From Flavobacterium caseinilyticum (GTDB lineage Bacteria; Bacteroidota; Bacteroidia; Flavobacteriales; Flavobacteriaceae), in the NCBI RefSeq assembly GCF_004349085.1, contig NZ_SMFM01000007.1, positions 1 through 64,000 of the forward strand: DNA of 64,000 bases, given 5' to 3'. Below the pieces are notes generated by a model. It ran no database searches, was not told where the DNA came from, and worked only from the letters and a program-made list of their open reading frames with translations. The translations under genes were made by a program, and so were the position numbers. Below are positions 52,882 through 63,049 of this stretch, piece after piece; the stretch's first letter is position 1, and every line of letters starts with the position of its first letter.

Positions 52882-54555
52882 ATGGAATTAAATAAATACA
52901 GCAAGACTATTACTCAAGATGAAACACAACCAGCTTCTCAGGCCATGTTGTACGGAATTGGATTAACGGAAGAAGATCTTAAAAAAGCGCAGGTTGGAAT
53001 CGTGAGCATGGGTTATGATGGAAACCCTTGCAATATGCACTTAAACGATTTGGCTAAAGATATCAAGACTGGAGTCTGGGCAGTAGATTTAGTTGGTTTG
53101 ATTTTTAATACTATTGGTGTCAGTGATGGAATTTCAAATGGTAATGATGGAATGCGTTTTTCTTTGGTTTCCCGTGATGTTATTGCAGATTCTATTGAAA
53201 CAGTTATGGGAGCACAGTGGTATGATGGAATGATTGCTGTTCCAGGTTGCGATAAAAATATGCCAGGAGCGCTGATGGCTATGGGCAGAGTCAATCGCCC
53301 TTCTATTATGGTTTATGGAGGTTCGATTCACCCGGGAAAATGGAAAGGGGAAGATTTGAATATTGTTTCTGCTTTTGAAGCATTAGGGAAAAAATTCAAC
53401 AACGCTATTACTCCTGAAGATTTCAAAGGTGTGATACAAAACGCTTGTCCGGGTGCAGGTGCTTGTGGCGGAATGTATACAGCAAATACCATGTCATCTG
53501 CCATTGAAGCATTAGGAATGAGTTTACCATACAGTTCTTCTAATCCTGCTTTGAGTCCAGAAAAAAAACAAGAATGTGCTGATGCTGGTAAAGCCATCAG
53601 AATATTATTAGAAAAAGATATTAAGCCTAGAGATATTATGACTCGCAAAGCATTCGAAAATGCGATTACAATTGTGGCTGTCTTAGGCGGTTCCACTAAT
53701 GCGGTAATGCACTTAATTGCAATGGCACACTCAGTAGGTGTTGATCTTACCTTAAAAGATTTCCAAGATATTAGTGATAAAACACCATTACTTGCTGACT
53801 TGAAGCCAAGCGGTAAATACTTAATGGAAGACTTGCATAATGTTGGTGGAGTACCAGGCGTAATGAAATATTTATTGAAAGAAGGTTTCTTACACGGAGA
53901 TTGTTTAACGGTAACCGGAAAAACAATTGCTGAAAACTTAGCTTCTGTACCTGATTTGAATGATGGACAAGAAGTGATTCATGAAATCCAAAAAGCATTA
54001 AAAGCTACTGGAAATATTCAAATTTTATACGGAAACATAGCTTCAGAGGGTTGTGTGGCAAAAATTAGTGGTAAAGAAGGTGAGTTTTTTGAAGGCACAG
54101 CAGTAGTTTTTGAAAACGAACATGATGTAATTAAAGGAATTAGAGCAGACCAGGTAAAACCAGGAAATGTCGTTGTTATTCGGTATTGTGGTCCAAAAGG
54201 AGGTCCGGGAATGCCTGAAATGCTTAAACCAACATCCGCAATTATGGGAGCTGGCTTAGGAAGTACCGTCGCTTTAATTACGGACGGACGTTTTTCTGGA
54301 GGTTCTCACGGTTTCGTAGTAGGTCACGTTACTCCAGAAGCCTATGAAGGTGGAGGAATTGCTTTAATAGAAAACGGTGATGTAATTTCAATTGATGCTG
54401 TGAAAAATACGATCAATATGAAAATATCCGACGAAGAATTTGCAAAACGTAAAGCCAATTGGAAAAAACCAGAATCATCAATTAAACAAGGAGTGTTACT
54501 TAAATATATTCGTTCGGTCACCAGTGCCTCTGAAGGATGTGTAACTGATAAATAA
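52882..54555 (+). CDS. ilvD: Dihydroxy-acid dehydratase
   Basis: 557 aa. The three iron-sulfur cluster cysteines are present in [25 protein letters not shown] and [20 protein letters not shown]. The C-terminal [19 protein letters not shown] is typical. It dehydrates dihydroxy-isovalerate or -methylvalerate in valine and isoleucine synthesis. It follows leuB by 51 bp. Confidence 0.97.
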   Translation: MELNKYSKTITQDETQPASQAMLYGIGLTEEDLKKAQVGIVSMGYDGNPCNMHLNDLAKDIKTGVWAVDLVGLIFNTIGVSDGISNGNDGMRFSLVSRDVIADSIETVMGAQWYDGMIAVPGCDKNMPGALMAMGRVNRPSIMVYGGSIHPGKWKGEDLNIVSAFEALGKKFNNAITPEDFKGVIQNACPGAGACGGMYTANTMSSAIEALGMSLPYSSSNPALSPEKKQECADAGKAIRILLEKDIKPRDIMTRKAFENAITIVAVLGGSTNAVMHLIAMAHSVGVDLTLKDFQDISDKTPLLADLKPSGKYLMEDLHNVGGVPGVMKYLLKEGFLHGDCLTVTGKTIAENLASVPDLNDGQEVIHEIQKALKATGNIQILYGNIASEGCVAKISGKEGEFFEGTAVVFENEHDVIKGIRADQVKPGNVVVIRYCGPKGGPGMPEMLKPTSAIMGAGLGSTVALITDGRFSGGSHGFVVGHVTPEAYEGGGIALIENGDVISIDAVKNTINMKISDEEFAKRKANWKKPESSIKQGVLLKYIRSVTSASEGCVTDK

Positions 54556-54665
54556 TCCCAACCCCAGTCCTCCCCAAAGGGGTGGGAGTTGAGAAACAAA
54601 TAATAAATATAAATTCCCCTATGCCAGTTTCGGCTCTCCCTTCTTCGGAGGGGGTTGGGGGGAGG
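54556..54665. repeat. REP-like paired palindromes between ilvD and ilvB
   Basis: Two G/C-rich arms, 54556-54588 and 54634-54665, form hairpins (TCCCCAAAGGGG; CTTCGGAG) and face each other as inverted copies. A CCCCTATGCCAGTT block comes before the right arm. The same layout recurs between ilvB and ilvN, so this is a dispersed repeat. It also creates a false extended start MGGGK for ilvB. Confidence 0.65.
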
Positions 54666-54684
54666 AAAAATAATAAACGTACCC

Positions 54685-56382
54685 ATGGGAACAAATAAAA
54701 TATCCGGCGCCGAAGCCGTAATAAGATGCTTATTAGAAGAAGGAGTAGATTTGGTTTATGGCTATCCAGGTGGAGCTATAATGCCTGTTTACGACGAATT
54801 ATATAAATTTAAAGACCAGTTACACCACGTTTTAGTACGTCATGAACAAGGCGCTACACATGCTGCACAAGGTTTTGCAAGAGCAACAGGAAAAGTGGGA
54901 GTGGCGATTGCAACTTCGGGGCCGGGAGCAACAAATTTAGTCACAGGAATTGCTGATGCTCAAATCGATTCGACTCCAATGGTTTGTATCACAGGACAAG
55001 TAGGGAAGCATTTACTAGGGTCTGATGCTTTTCAAGAAACAGATATCATCGGAATTTCGACTCCGGTAACCAAATGGAATTATCAAATTACGGAAGCTTC
55101 AGAAATTCCTGAAATCATTGCAAAAGCATTTTATATTGCCAAATCTGGTCGTCCGGGTCCCGTATTAATTGATATTACAAAAAATGCTCAGTTTGACGAA
55201 ATTGAATTCAGTTATAAAAAATGTACCAGCATTAGAAGTTACAATCCAAAACCAACTTTAAATCTAGAAAAAGTTAAGGAAGCGGCAGAATTAATTAATA
55301 ATGCAAAAAAACCATTTATCATATTTGGTCAGGGAGTAATCCTTGGCGAAGCCGAAGAACAATTAAAAGCATTAGTGGAAAAATCAGGAATTCCGGCTGC
55401 GTGGACGATTTTAGGACTTTCGGCAATGCCAACAGATCATCCGTTGAATGTGGGGATGTTAGGAATGCACGGAAATTACGGACCTAATGTTTTGACGAAT
55501 GAATGTGATGTTTTAATTGCTCTTGGAATGCGTTTTGACGATCGTGTTACAGGTAATTTAGCCACTTATGCGAAACAAGCCAAAGTAATTCACTTTGAAA
55601 TTGATCCTGCAGAAATAGATAAAAATGTAAAAACTACGGTTGCTGTTTTGGCTGATGTAAAAGAATCTTTGACCGCTTTACTTCCTTTTATCGAAAGTAA
55701 AACGCATGAATCCTGGCATAACAAATTCAAAGAATTATATAAAATTGAATTAGAATCAGTAATCAATGAGGAATTAAAACCTACAAATGACAAGGGAATT
55801 TCGATGGGTGAAACGATCGAAATGATCAACAAACACTCAAAAGGAGATGCGATAATGGTTTCGGATGTGGGGCAACACCAAATGTTTGCGTGTCGGTATG
55901 CCAAATTCAATTCGACAAAAAGTAATGTGACATCTGGTGGATTAGGAACTATGGGATTTGCTTTACCGGCTGCGATTGGTGCCAAAATGGGAATGCCAGA
56001 TCGCGAAGTCGTAGCCATAATTGGCGATGGAGGTTTTCAAATGACGATTCAGGAATTAGGAACTATTTTTCAAACCAAAGTTCCTGTGAAAATTGTGGTC
56101 CTAAACAATGAATTTTTAGGAATGGTTCGTCAGTGGCAACAATTGTTTTTTGATAAAAGATACGCTTCTACGGAAATGATCAATCCTAATTTTATAGCCA
56201 TTGCTGAAGGCTATTATATCAAAGCTAAAAAAGTAACCAAAAGAGAAGATCTTGATGCTGCCGTTGCCGAAATGATGGCTTCAAAAGAATCCTATTTCCT
56301 TGAAGTTATGGTGGAAAAAGAAAATAACGTATTCCCAATGATTCCAACAGGAGCATCGGTTTCTGATATAAGATTGAGTTAA
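54685..56382 (+). CDS. ilvB: Acetolactate synthase, large subunit
   Basis: 565 aa from MGTNKISG; an upstream start would lie inside a REP-like repeat. GVDLVYGYPGGAIMPVYDEL, PGATNLVTGIADAQIDS, and the thiamine-binding IGDGGFQMTIQELGTI define it. It condenses pyruvate units to acetolactate. The small regulatory subunit ilvN lies 155 bp downstream across another repeat. Confidence 0.96.
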   Translation: MGTNKISGAEAVIRCLLEEGVDLVYGYPGGAIMPVYDELYKFKDQLHHVLVRHEQGATHAAQGFARATGKVGVAIATSGPGATNLVTGIADAQIDSTPMVCITGQVGKHLLGSDAFQETDIIGISTPVTKWNYQITEASEIPEIIAKAFYIAKSGRPGPVLIDITKNAQFDEIEFSYKKCTSIRSYNPKPTLNLEKVKEAAELINNAKKPFIIFGQGVILGEAEEQLKALVEKSGIPAAWTILGLSAMPTDHPLNVGMLGMHGNYGPNVLTNECDVLIALGMRFDDRVTGNLATYAKQAKVIHFEIDPAEIDKNVKTTVAVLADVKESLTALLPFIESKTHESWHNKFKELYKIELESVINEELKPTNDKGISMGETIEMINKHSKGDAIMVSDVGQHQMFACRYAKFNSTKSNVTSGGLGTMGFALPAAIGAKMGMPDREVVAIIGDGGFQMTIQELGTIFQTKVPVKIVVLNNEFLGMVRQWQQLFFDKRYASTEMINPNFIAIAEGYYIKAKKVTKREDLDAAVAEMMASKESYFLEVMVEKENNVFPMIPTGASVSDIRLS

Positions 56383-56528
56383 TCCCCACCCCAACCCTCC
56401 CCGAAGGGGAGGGAGATTGGAAGAGAAATTGTTAAAAGATTATATTTTTTTGAATTAGTAGTAAAAATTATAAACATCCCCTATGCCAGTTACGGCTCCC
56501 CCTCCTTCGGAGGGGGTTGGGGGGAGGA
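56383..56528. repeat. REP-like paired palindromes between ilvB and ilvN
   Basis: Arms at 56383-56414 (CCCCGAAGGGG core) and 56495-56528 (TCCTTCGGAGGG core) match the element at 54556, including the CCCCTATGCCAGTT block before the right arm. It produces a false extended start MGGGHKK for ilvN. Confidence 0.65.
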
Positions 56529-56537
56529 CATAAAAAA

Positions 56538-57059
56538 ATGGAAAATAAAACATTCACCATTTCTGTTTATTCAGAAAACAACGTTGGCTTACTAAACAGA
56601 ATATCTGGAATATTCTTGAAACGCCACATCAATATTTTGAGTTTAAATGTATCCGAATCTGAAATAGAAAATGTTTCCAGATTTATAATTGTTGTTAATA
56701 CAACCGAAAAATGGGTACAAAATATAGTAGGACAAATCGAAAAACAAATCGAAGTCATCAAAGCGTTTTATCATATCGATGAAGAAACTATTTTCTTGGA
56801 AAATGCATTATTCAAAATTGAGTCAAGCTTGCTTTTTGATGAAAAACAAATTCAGAATATAATTAAGGAAAGTCACTCTGAAATAGTTACGGTTGCAAGA
56901 GACTTTTTTGTGATTTCAAAATCAGGACAACGTGCTGAAATAGAATCGTTATATGAAAAATTGAAACCTTTTGGAATAATGCAATTTGTACGATCCGGCA
57001 GAATATCGGTATCCAAAGCAAAAATGGAAATTTCAACATTATTAGAAGAACTTTCATAG
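56538..57059 (+). CDS. ilvN: Acetolactate synthase, small regulatory subunit
   Basis: 173 aa from MENKTFTIS. The N-terminal ACT domain (FTISVYSENNVGLLNRISGI, LKRHINILSLNVSESE) binds branched-chain amino acids for feedback, followed by a second ACT-like part (EIVTVARDFFVISKSGQRAE). It regulates the IlvB enzyme and is next to it in the operon. Confidence 0.93.
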   Translation: MENKTFTISVYSENNVGLLNRISGIFLKRHINILSLNVSESEIENVSRFIIVVNTTEKWVQNIVGQIEKQIEVIKAFYHIDEETIFLENALFKIESSLLFDEKQIQNIIKESHSEIVTVARDFFVISKSGQRAEIESLYEKLKPFGIMQFVRSGRISVSKAKMEISTLLEELS

Positions 57060-57098
57060 AGTATTCAGTTTGCAGTGCTCAAACGCTTTGCAGTTTGT

Positions 57099-57125
57099 CA
57101 TTCCGACGAAGGAGGAATCTCAACC
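57099..57125. repeat. Short dispersed repeat CATTCCGACGAAGGAGGAAT
   Basis: A G/C-rich block with a short hairpin (TTCC...GGAA) in an AT-rich gap. Sequences of this type (TCATTCCGACG-AGGAGGAATCTC) are dispersed repeats in many Bacteroidota, as I recall. Only one copy is in this window. Confidence 0.45.
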
Positions 57126-57180
57126 TTATCAGCATTAATTATTACAATTATTAAATTTTACATTCATTAAATATAAAAAA

Positions 57181-58650
57181 ATGGCAAATTATTTCAATTC
57201 ATTACCACTTAGATTACAATTAGAACAATTAGGCGTTTGCGAATTCATGGATCAATCTGAATTTGTAAATGGAATAAAAGCTTTAGCAGGAAAAAAAGTA
57301 GTCATTGTAGGTTGTGGTGCACAAGGTTTGAACCAAGGATTGAACATGAGAGATTCTGGATTGGATATTTCTTATGCATTGCGCGCAGATGCAATTTCAG
57401 AGCAAAGAGCTTCGTTTAAAAATGCTTCTGATAATGGATTCAAAGTTGGAACGTATGAAGAATTAATCCCAACAGCTGATTTGGTTTGTAACCTTACGCC
57501 AGACAAGCAACATACTGCTGTAGTTACCGCAATCATGCCTTTGATGAAAAACGGATCAACTTTGGCTTATTCTCACGGATTTAATATTGTCGAGGAAGGA
57601 ATGCAAATTCGTAAAGACATCACTGTAATTATGTGTGCGCCAAAATGTCCCGGATCTGAAGTACGTGAAGAATATAAAAGAGGTTTTGGTGTACCAACTT
57701 TAATTGCGGTTCACCCAGAAAATAATCCAAACGGAGAAGGTTTTGAACAAGCAAAAGCGTATGCTGTTGCTACAGGTGGTCACAAAGCTGGAGTATTGAA
57801 CTCTTCATTTGTAGCCGAAGTAAAATCGGATTTAATGGGAGAGCAAACCATTCTTTGTGGAATGTTACAAACAGGTTCTATTTTATGTTTTGACAAAATG
57901 GTTGAAAAAGGAATCGAGCCTGCTTATGCTTCAAAATTAATTCAGTACGGTTGGGAAACAGTAACTGAAGCCTTGAAACATGGTGGAATTACTAATATGA
58001 TGGATCGTTTGTCCAATCCTGCAAAAATTGAAGCGTATGAATTAGCAGATGAATTAAAAGACATCATGCGTCCGTTGTTTCAAAAACACATGGATGATAT
58101 TATCTCTGGTGAATTTTCAAAAAACATGATGATTGACTGGGCTAATGATGATATCAACTTATTGACTTGGAGAGCTGCAACTGCAGAAACTAACTTCGAA
58201 AAAACAGCTCCTACAACAGCAGATATTTCGGAACAGGAGTATTTTGACAATGGTGTTTTGATGATTGCCATGGTAAAAGCAGGTGTAGAATTGGCTTTTG
58301 AAACCATGACTCAAACTGGAATTATTGAAGAATCAGCGTATTATGAATCTTTGCACGAATTGCCTTTGATTGCAAATACAGTGGCTAGAAAAAAATTATA
58401 TGAAATGAACAGAATCATTTCAGATACTGCAGAATATGGTTGTTATTTATTTGATCATGCTTGTAAACCGTTATTGACTGATTTTATGAAAACGGTGGAT
58501 ACTAATGTAATTGGAAAACCTTTTTCAACTACAAATGGAGTAGATAATGCTGTTCTTATTGCTGTAAACAAAAGTATTCGCCAACATCCAATAGAAGAAG
58601 TAGGGGAATGGTTGAGAGAATCGATGACTGCCATGAAAAAAATAGGATAA
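57181..58650 (+). CDS. ilvC: Ketol-acid reductoisomerase, class II
   Basis: 489 aa, the long class II form. [20 protein letters not shown] is the NADPH-binding motif, [19 protein letters not shown] the catalytic domain junction, and [18 protein letters not shown] holds the metal-binding acidic residues. It converts acetolactate to dihydroxy-isovalerate using NADPH and Mg2+. It is the last gene of the operon; no terminator is obvious in the next 500 bp. Confidence 0.97.
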   Translation: MANYFNSLPLRLQLEQLGVCEFMDQSEFVNGIKALAGKKVVIVGCGAQGLNQGLNMRDSGLDISYALRADAISEQRASFKNASDNGFKVGTYEELIPTADLVCNLTPDKQHTAVVTAIMPLMKNGSTLAYSHGFNIVEEGMQIRKDITVIMCAPKCPGSEVREEYKRGFGVPTLIAVHPENNPNGEGFEQAKAYAVATGGHKAGVLNSSFVAEVKSDLMGEQTILCGMLQTGSILCFDKMVEKGIEPAYASKLIQYGWETVTEALKHGGITNMMDRLSNPAKIEAYELADELKDIMRPLFQKHMDDIISGEFSKNMMIDWANDDINLLTWRAATAETNFEKTAPTTADISEQEYFDNGVLMIAMVKAGVELAFETMTQTGIIEESAYYESLHELPLIANTVARKKLYEMNRIISDTAEYGCYLFDHACKPLLTDFMKTVDTNVIGKPFSTTNGVDNAVLIAVNKSIRQHPIEEVGEWLRESMTAMKKIG

Positions 58651-59160
58651 TATAACAGCAATTACCACACATGAGGGCGTGCAGGGATTAGCATTATATC
58701 ATTTGATTTCATAATATCTTGGATTAGTTAAAAAAATATTAAAAAATATAAATGGATATGGATGCTTGTACATTCACTTAACTTTAAAACCAATAAAGTT
58801 AGGTGAAGTAGTCCCTACTATTTTGTTTGATTAACCGAAAACTAATGTCTCTTTATATTTTAAAATAAACCTAGCAATAAATTCCATTCATAGATAATAT
58901 GGTTCTCGTTAACTATAATTTATCAAGTTTTTTAGGACCATATTCCATTGTGATTAAATTTTGTTGATTCAAAGGTGGGAAAGATTTTATCTATCTCGCC
59001 TTTTCGTATTTTGTAAATTTTGTCAAAAACAGTAAGAATTAAACAAATTACTATTATAAGTGCTTTTTTATTTGAGAATCTATTTTTTTTTGCAAGTATT
59101 AATAATTTAAATAGTTTTAAGAATAGCGAGAGATTTGATACTTTTATAAAAAATTAAAAC
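58651..59160. other. Gene-free region before acs
   Basis: 510 bp of AT-rich sequence with no open frame of note, RNA gene or repeat. A TTTTTGCA-type -7-like stretch around 59088-59096 could belong to the acs promoter. Confidence 0.4.
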
Positions 59161-61068
59161 ATGAGCTATTATAAAATTGAAAATTTAGAACAATATTTTA
59201 AACATTATAACAAATCAGTTCGTGAACCAAGAAAATTTTGGGGAAAAATAGCAGAAGAAAATTTCACTTGGTACCAACAATGGGATAAAGTGGTAGATTT
59301 TAATATGGCGGAAGCCGAAATCAAATGGTTTACGGAAGCTAAAGTAAATATTACAAAAAACTGTATCGACAGACATCTTAATAAAAGAGGGGAAAAGACT
59401 GCTATAATTTTTGAGCCTAATGATCCTGCTGAAGAAGCATTGCATATTACTTATAATGAATTACACCAACGCGTTTGTAAAATGGCCAACGTACTTCGTG
59501 AACAAGGAATAAAAAAAGGAGATCGCGTTTGCATTTATTTACCAATGATTCCTGAATTAGCCATTACTACTTTGGCTTGTGCCAGAATTGGAGCTATACA
59601 TTCGGTTGTTTTTGCAGGATTCTCATCCTCTGCCGTAGCGACAAGAATTAATGACAGCGAATGTAAAATGGTTATCACTTCAGATGGTGGTTTTCGTGGA
59701 AATAAAACTATTGACTTAAAAGGAATAATTGATGAAGCATTAGAAAAATGTCCTTGTGTTGAAAAAGTTTTAGTGGCTAAAAGAATTCACACCGATATTA
59801 ATATGGAAGAAGGCCGTGATCAATGGCTGCAACCTCTTTTAGACGAAGCTTCAGATAATAATGTTGCCGAAATAATGGATGCCGAAGATCCATTATTTAT
59901 TTTATATACTTCTGGTTCGACAGGAAAACCAAAAGGAATGGTGCATACTACTGCGGGTTATATGGTTTATACGGCCTATACTTTCAAGAATGTTTTCAAT
60001 TATGAAGAAAACGATATTTTTTGGTGTACCGCCGATATAGGCTGGATTACCGGGCATTCGTATACTTTATATGGTCCTTTATTGAATGGAGGAACAACAG
60101 TAATTTTTGAAGGTGTTCCCAGTTATCCTGACTTTAGTCGTTTTTGGGAAATTATCGAAAAGCATAAAATAACGCAGTTTTACACAGCGCCAACGGCAAT
60201 TCGTTCTTTGGCAAAAGAAAGTTTAGAATATGTTCAAAAATATCCATTAAAATCTTTAAAAGTAATTGGATCTGTAGGAGAACCCATAAATGAGGAAGCT
60301 TGGCACTGGTACAATGACCATGTGGGAGATAAAAGATGTCCAGTGGTAGATACCTGGTGGCAAACTGAAACCGGTGGAATTATGATTGCGCCAATCGCTT
60401 TTGTTACTCCAACCAAACCAACATACGCAACTTTGCCCTTACCGGGAATACAACCCGTTTTGATGGACGAAAAGCGTAATGAAATTGAAGGCAATCAAGT
60501 GGTTGGTAGCTTGTGTATCAAGTTTCCCTGGCCTGGAATTGCCAGAACAATTTGGGGAGATCATCAGCGCTATAAAGACACTTATTTTTCTACTTTTCCT
60601 GGAAAATTTTTCACAGGAGACGGTGCTTTGCGTGATGAAGTAGGTTATTATAGAATTACAGGCAGGGTAGATGACGTAGTTATTGTATCCGGTCATAATT
60701 TAGGAACTGCTCCAATTGAGGATGCCATTAATGAACATCCAGCAGTTGCTGAATCAGCGATTGTGGGTTTCCCACATGACATTAAAGGAAATGCATTATA
60801 TGGTTTTGTCACTTTAAAAGAAACTGGAGAATATCGAAATAAAGAAAATCTGATCAAAGAAATTAATCAGCATATAACAGATCACATTGGACCGATTGCC
60901 AAGTTGGATAAAATTCAATTTGTATCTGGTTTGCCAAAAACAAGATCCGGAAAAATCATGCGTAGGATTCTGCGCAAAATTGCAGAAGGTGATTATTCAA
61001 ACTTTGGTGATACATCGACCTTGCTAAATCCTGAAGTTATTGATGAAATAAAAGAAGGAAAACTGTAA
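59161..61068 (+). CDS. acs: Acetyl-CoA synthetase
   Basis: 635 aa. YTSGSTGKPKGMVHTTAGY is the AMP-binding P-loop, DTWWQTETGGIMIAP and GYYRITGRVDDVVIVSGHNL are core motifs A8 neighbours, and PKTRSGKIMRRILRKIA near the C-terminus holds the acetylatable catalytic Lys. It activates acetate with ATP to acetyl-CoA. Monocistronic, with a terminator at 61079. Confidence 0.96.
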   Translation: MSYYKIENLEQYFKHYNKSVREPRKFWGKIAEENFTWYQQWDKVVDFNMAEAEIKWFTEAKVNITKNCIDRHLNKRGEKTAIIFEPNDPAEEALHITYNELHQRVCKMANVLREQGIKKGDRVCIYLPMIPELAITTLACARIGAIHSVVFAGFSSSAVATRINDSECKMVITSDGGFRGNKTIDLKGIIDEALEKCPCVEKVLVAKRIHTDINMEEGRDQWLQPLLDEASDNNVAEIMDAEDPLFILYTSGSTGKPKGMVHTTAGYMVYTAYTFKNVFNYEENDIFWCTADIGWITGHSYTLYGPLLNGGTTVIFEGVPSYPDFSRFWEIIEKHKITQFYTAPTAIRSLAKESLEYVQKYPLKSLKVIGSVGEPINEEAWHWYNDHVGDKRCPVVDTWWQTETGGIMIAPIAFVTPTKPTYATLPLPGIQPVLMDEKRNEIEGNQVVGSLCIKFPWPGIARTIWGDHQRYKDTYFSTFPGKFFTGDGALRDEVGYYRITGRVDDVVIVSGHNLGTAPIEDAINEHPAVAESAIVGFPHDIKGNALYGFVTLKETGEYRNKENLIKEINQHITDHIGPIAKLDKIQFVSGLPKTRSGKIMRRILRKIAEGDYSNFGDTSTLLNPEVIDEIKEGKL

Positions 61069-61078
61069 ATTAAAAGAG

Positions 61079-61108
61079 AAGCTGTTTGAATCAAACAGCT
61101 TTTTTTTT
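61079..61108 (+). terminator. Terminator of acs
   Basis: A perfect stem AAGCTGTTTGA/TCAAACAGCTT with almost no loop is followed by a T-run of nine. Confidence 0.85.
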
Positions 61109-61204
61109 GCACTACTACGACAAGGAGTAATCAAATTAATTATGTAAGCTTTATATTTAATTATATAGCTGTATTGGCAAACATTTTTATAAATTTACTT
61201 CTGT

Positions 61205-62335
61205 ATGAAAAATAAAGAAGTCCTAATTATCGGTGGCGGTTTGGCAGGTTTGACGGCTGCAATTCATTTATCCCAAATTGGATTCAAAATTACTGTTGTA
61301 GAAAAAAATGAATTTCCGAAACACAAAGTTTGTGGCGAATACATATCAAACGAGGTTTTGCCTTATCTCAATTCGCTTAATTTAGATATCGCAGGTTTAC
61401 TTCCAACAACTATTACTCATCTTGAATTTTCTACAAGTTCCGGGAAAATTATCAAAAACAGTTTGCCTCTCGGAGGATTCGGTATTAGCCGTTTTACATT
61501 GGATGAATATTTATATAAAAAAGCAGTTGCGAACGGCTGCGAAATAATCAGCGATACAGTTGAATCGATTGTTTTTGACGACGATGCATTTACCGTAACC
61601 ACTTCAGATAATACCATTTTAAAATCGGAGATTGTAATTGGTGCTTTTGGAAAACGTTCAAATATCGATCAGAAATTAAATCGTAATTTCATTCTGAAAA
61701 AGTCTCCTTGGTTGGCTGTAAAGGCTCATTATTCAGGAGATTTTCCTAATGATTTGGTTGGTTTACATAATTTTAAAGGAGGATATTGCGGCGTTTCAAG
61801 AGTAGAAAATGACATCATCAATATTTGTTATTTGGCTGATTATGAGACCTTTAAACAATTTAAAAATATTGATGATTATCAAGAAAAAGTAGTGTCTCAA
61901 AACCCACATTTAAAAGTAATTTTCGAAAAAAGCAATTTGCTTTTTGAAAAGCCTTTAACAATCAGCCAAATTTGTTTTGAGCAAAAACAAGCCGTGGAAA
62001 ATCATATTTTAATGATTGGCGATACTGCCGGATTAATTCATCCTTTATGCGGCAACGGAATGGCAATGGCTATTCATAGTGCAAAAATTGTCTCCGAATT
62101 AGTGGAAAAATATTTCAGTAAAGAAATCAAATCCAGAAATGAATTAGAAGAATCATATATTCAGGAATGGAATTTTAATTTCAAGAAAAGACTTAAAATG
62201 GGGCGATTGCTATCGAATCTTTTGCAAAAGCAGAGACTATCCGATGTATTGATGCGGATATTAATTATATTTCCGTTTTTATTGCCAAAAATCATAAAAA
62301 AAACACACGGGAAACCTATAATTTTAAACTTATAA
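61205..62335 (+). CDS. FAD-dependent oxidoreductase, geranylgeranyl-reductase-like
   Basis: 376 aa. IIGGGLAGLTAAIHLSQIGF is the FAD Rossmann motif, KHKVCGEYISNEVLP the family PxxKxCGxxx motif, and IGDTAGLIHPLCGNGMAMAI the second FAD motif. It belongs to the geranylgeranyl reductase/FAD-monooxygenase group. With the methyltransferase and type III PKS downstream, it probably oxidises or tailors a polyketide product. The stop is adjacent to the methyltransferase start. Confidence 0.88.
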   Translation: MKNKEVLIIGGGLAGLTAAIHLSQIGFKITVVEKNEFPKHKVCGEYISNEVLPYLNSLNLDIAGLLPTTITHLEFSTSSGKIIKNSLPLGGFGISRFTLDEYLYKKAVANGCEIISDTVESIVFDDDAFTVTTSDNTILKSEIVIGAFGKRSNIDQKLNRNFILKKSPWLAVKAHYSGDFPNDLVGLHNFKGGYCGVSRVENDIINICYLADYETFKQFKNIDDYQEKVVSQNPHLKVIFEKSNLLFEKPLTISQICFEQKQAVENHILMIGDTAGLIHPLCGNGMAMAIHSAKIVSELVEKYFSKEIKSRNELEESYIQEWNFNFKKRLKMGRLLSNLLQKQRLSDVLMRILIIFPFLLPKIIKKTHGKPIILNL

Positions 62336-63049
62336 ATGCTTATCAATACCCAATATAGAACGGATCAACCGGAAACGATGGACGATTTTGCCATGGAAGG
62401 AGAAATCTTACGGGATGCATTAGACAAAATTGCCAGAATTAACCAGCTTTTAGGAGGAAACCAGTTAACTTTACGAGGTGTTCATAAATTGATTGAAAAC
62501 ATTTCCAAAACAACTGCAATTACTATCGTCGATGTCGGTTGTGGTAATGGTGATATGCTAAGAACTTTAGCCGATTATGGGTTAAAAAATAATTTGAATT
62601 TTCAATTGATAGGAATTGATGCAAATAACTTCACCGTTAATCATGCGGAACATTTATCTCAAAATTATCCAAATATAACCTATCAGTGTGAGGATATATT
62701 TGATAAATCTTTTGAAGAATTAAAATATGATATTGTTCTGTGCACATTGACATTGCATCATTTTAAAGACAATGAAATAATTCATTTATTAAATATTTTT
62801 AATGCAAATGCAAAAATTGGAATTGTTATTAATGACCTGCACAGGAGTGCAATAGCGTATCGTCTTTTTCAAGCATTATGTTTTGTTTTTCGATTGAATG
62901 CCATGTCCCGTGACGATGGATTAATTTCGATTTTAAGAGGATTTAAAAAAGTAGAATTAATAAATTTTTCAGAAAAATTAAATTTTAGCAACTATAAAAT
63001 CCAATGGAAATGGGCTTTTCGCTACCAATGGATAATTTCAAAAATATGA
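62336..63049 (+). CDS. SAM-dependent methyltransferase
   Basis: 237 aa. TIVDVGCGNGDMLRTLADYG is motif I, QLIGIDANNFTVNHAEHL motif II, and DIVLCTLTLHHFKDNEII motif III of class I methyltransferases. No gap to the oxidoreductase gene, and ATGA overlap with the type III PKS gene, indicate translational coupling. It probably methylates the product of the cluster. Confidence 0.88.
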   Translation: MLINTQYRTDQPETMDDFAMEGEILRDALDKIARINQLLGGNQLTLRGVHKLIENISKTTAITIVDVGCGNGDMLRTLADYGLKNNLNFQLIGIDANNFTVNHAEHLSQNYPNITYQCEDIFDKSFEELKYDIVLCTLTLHHFKDNEIIHLLNIFNANAKIGIVINDLHRSAIAYRLFQALCFVFRLNAMSRDDGLISILRGFKKVELINFSEKLNFSNYKIQWKWAFRYQWIISKI

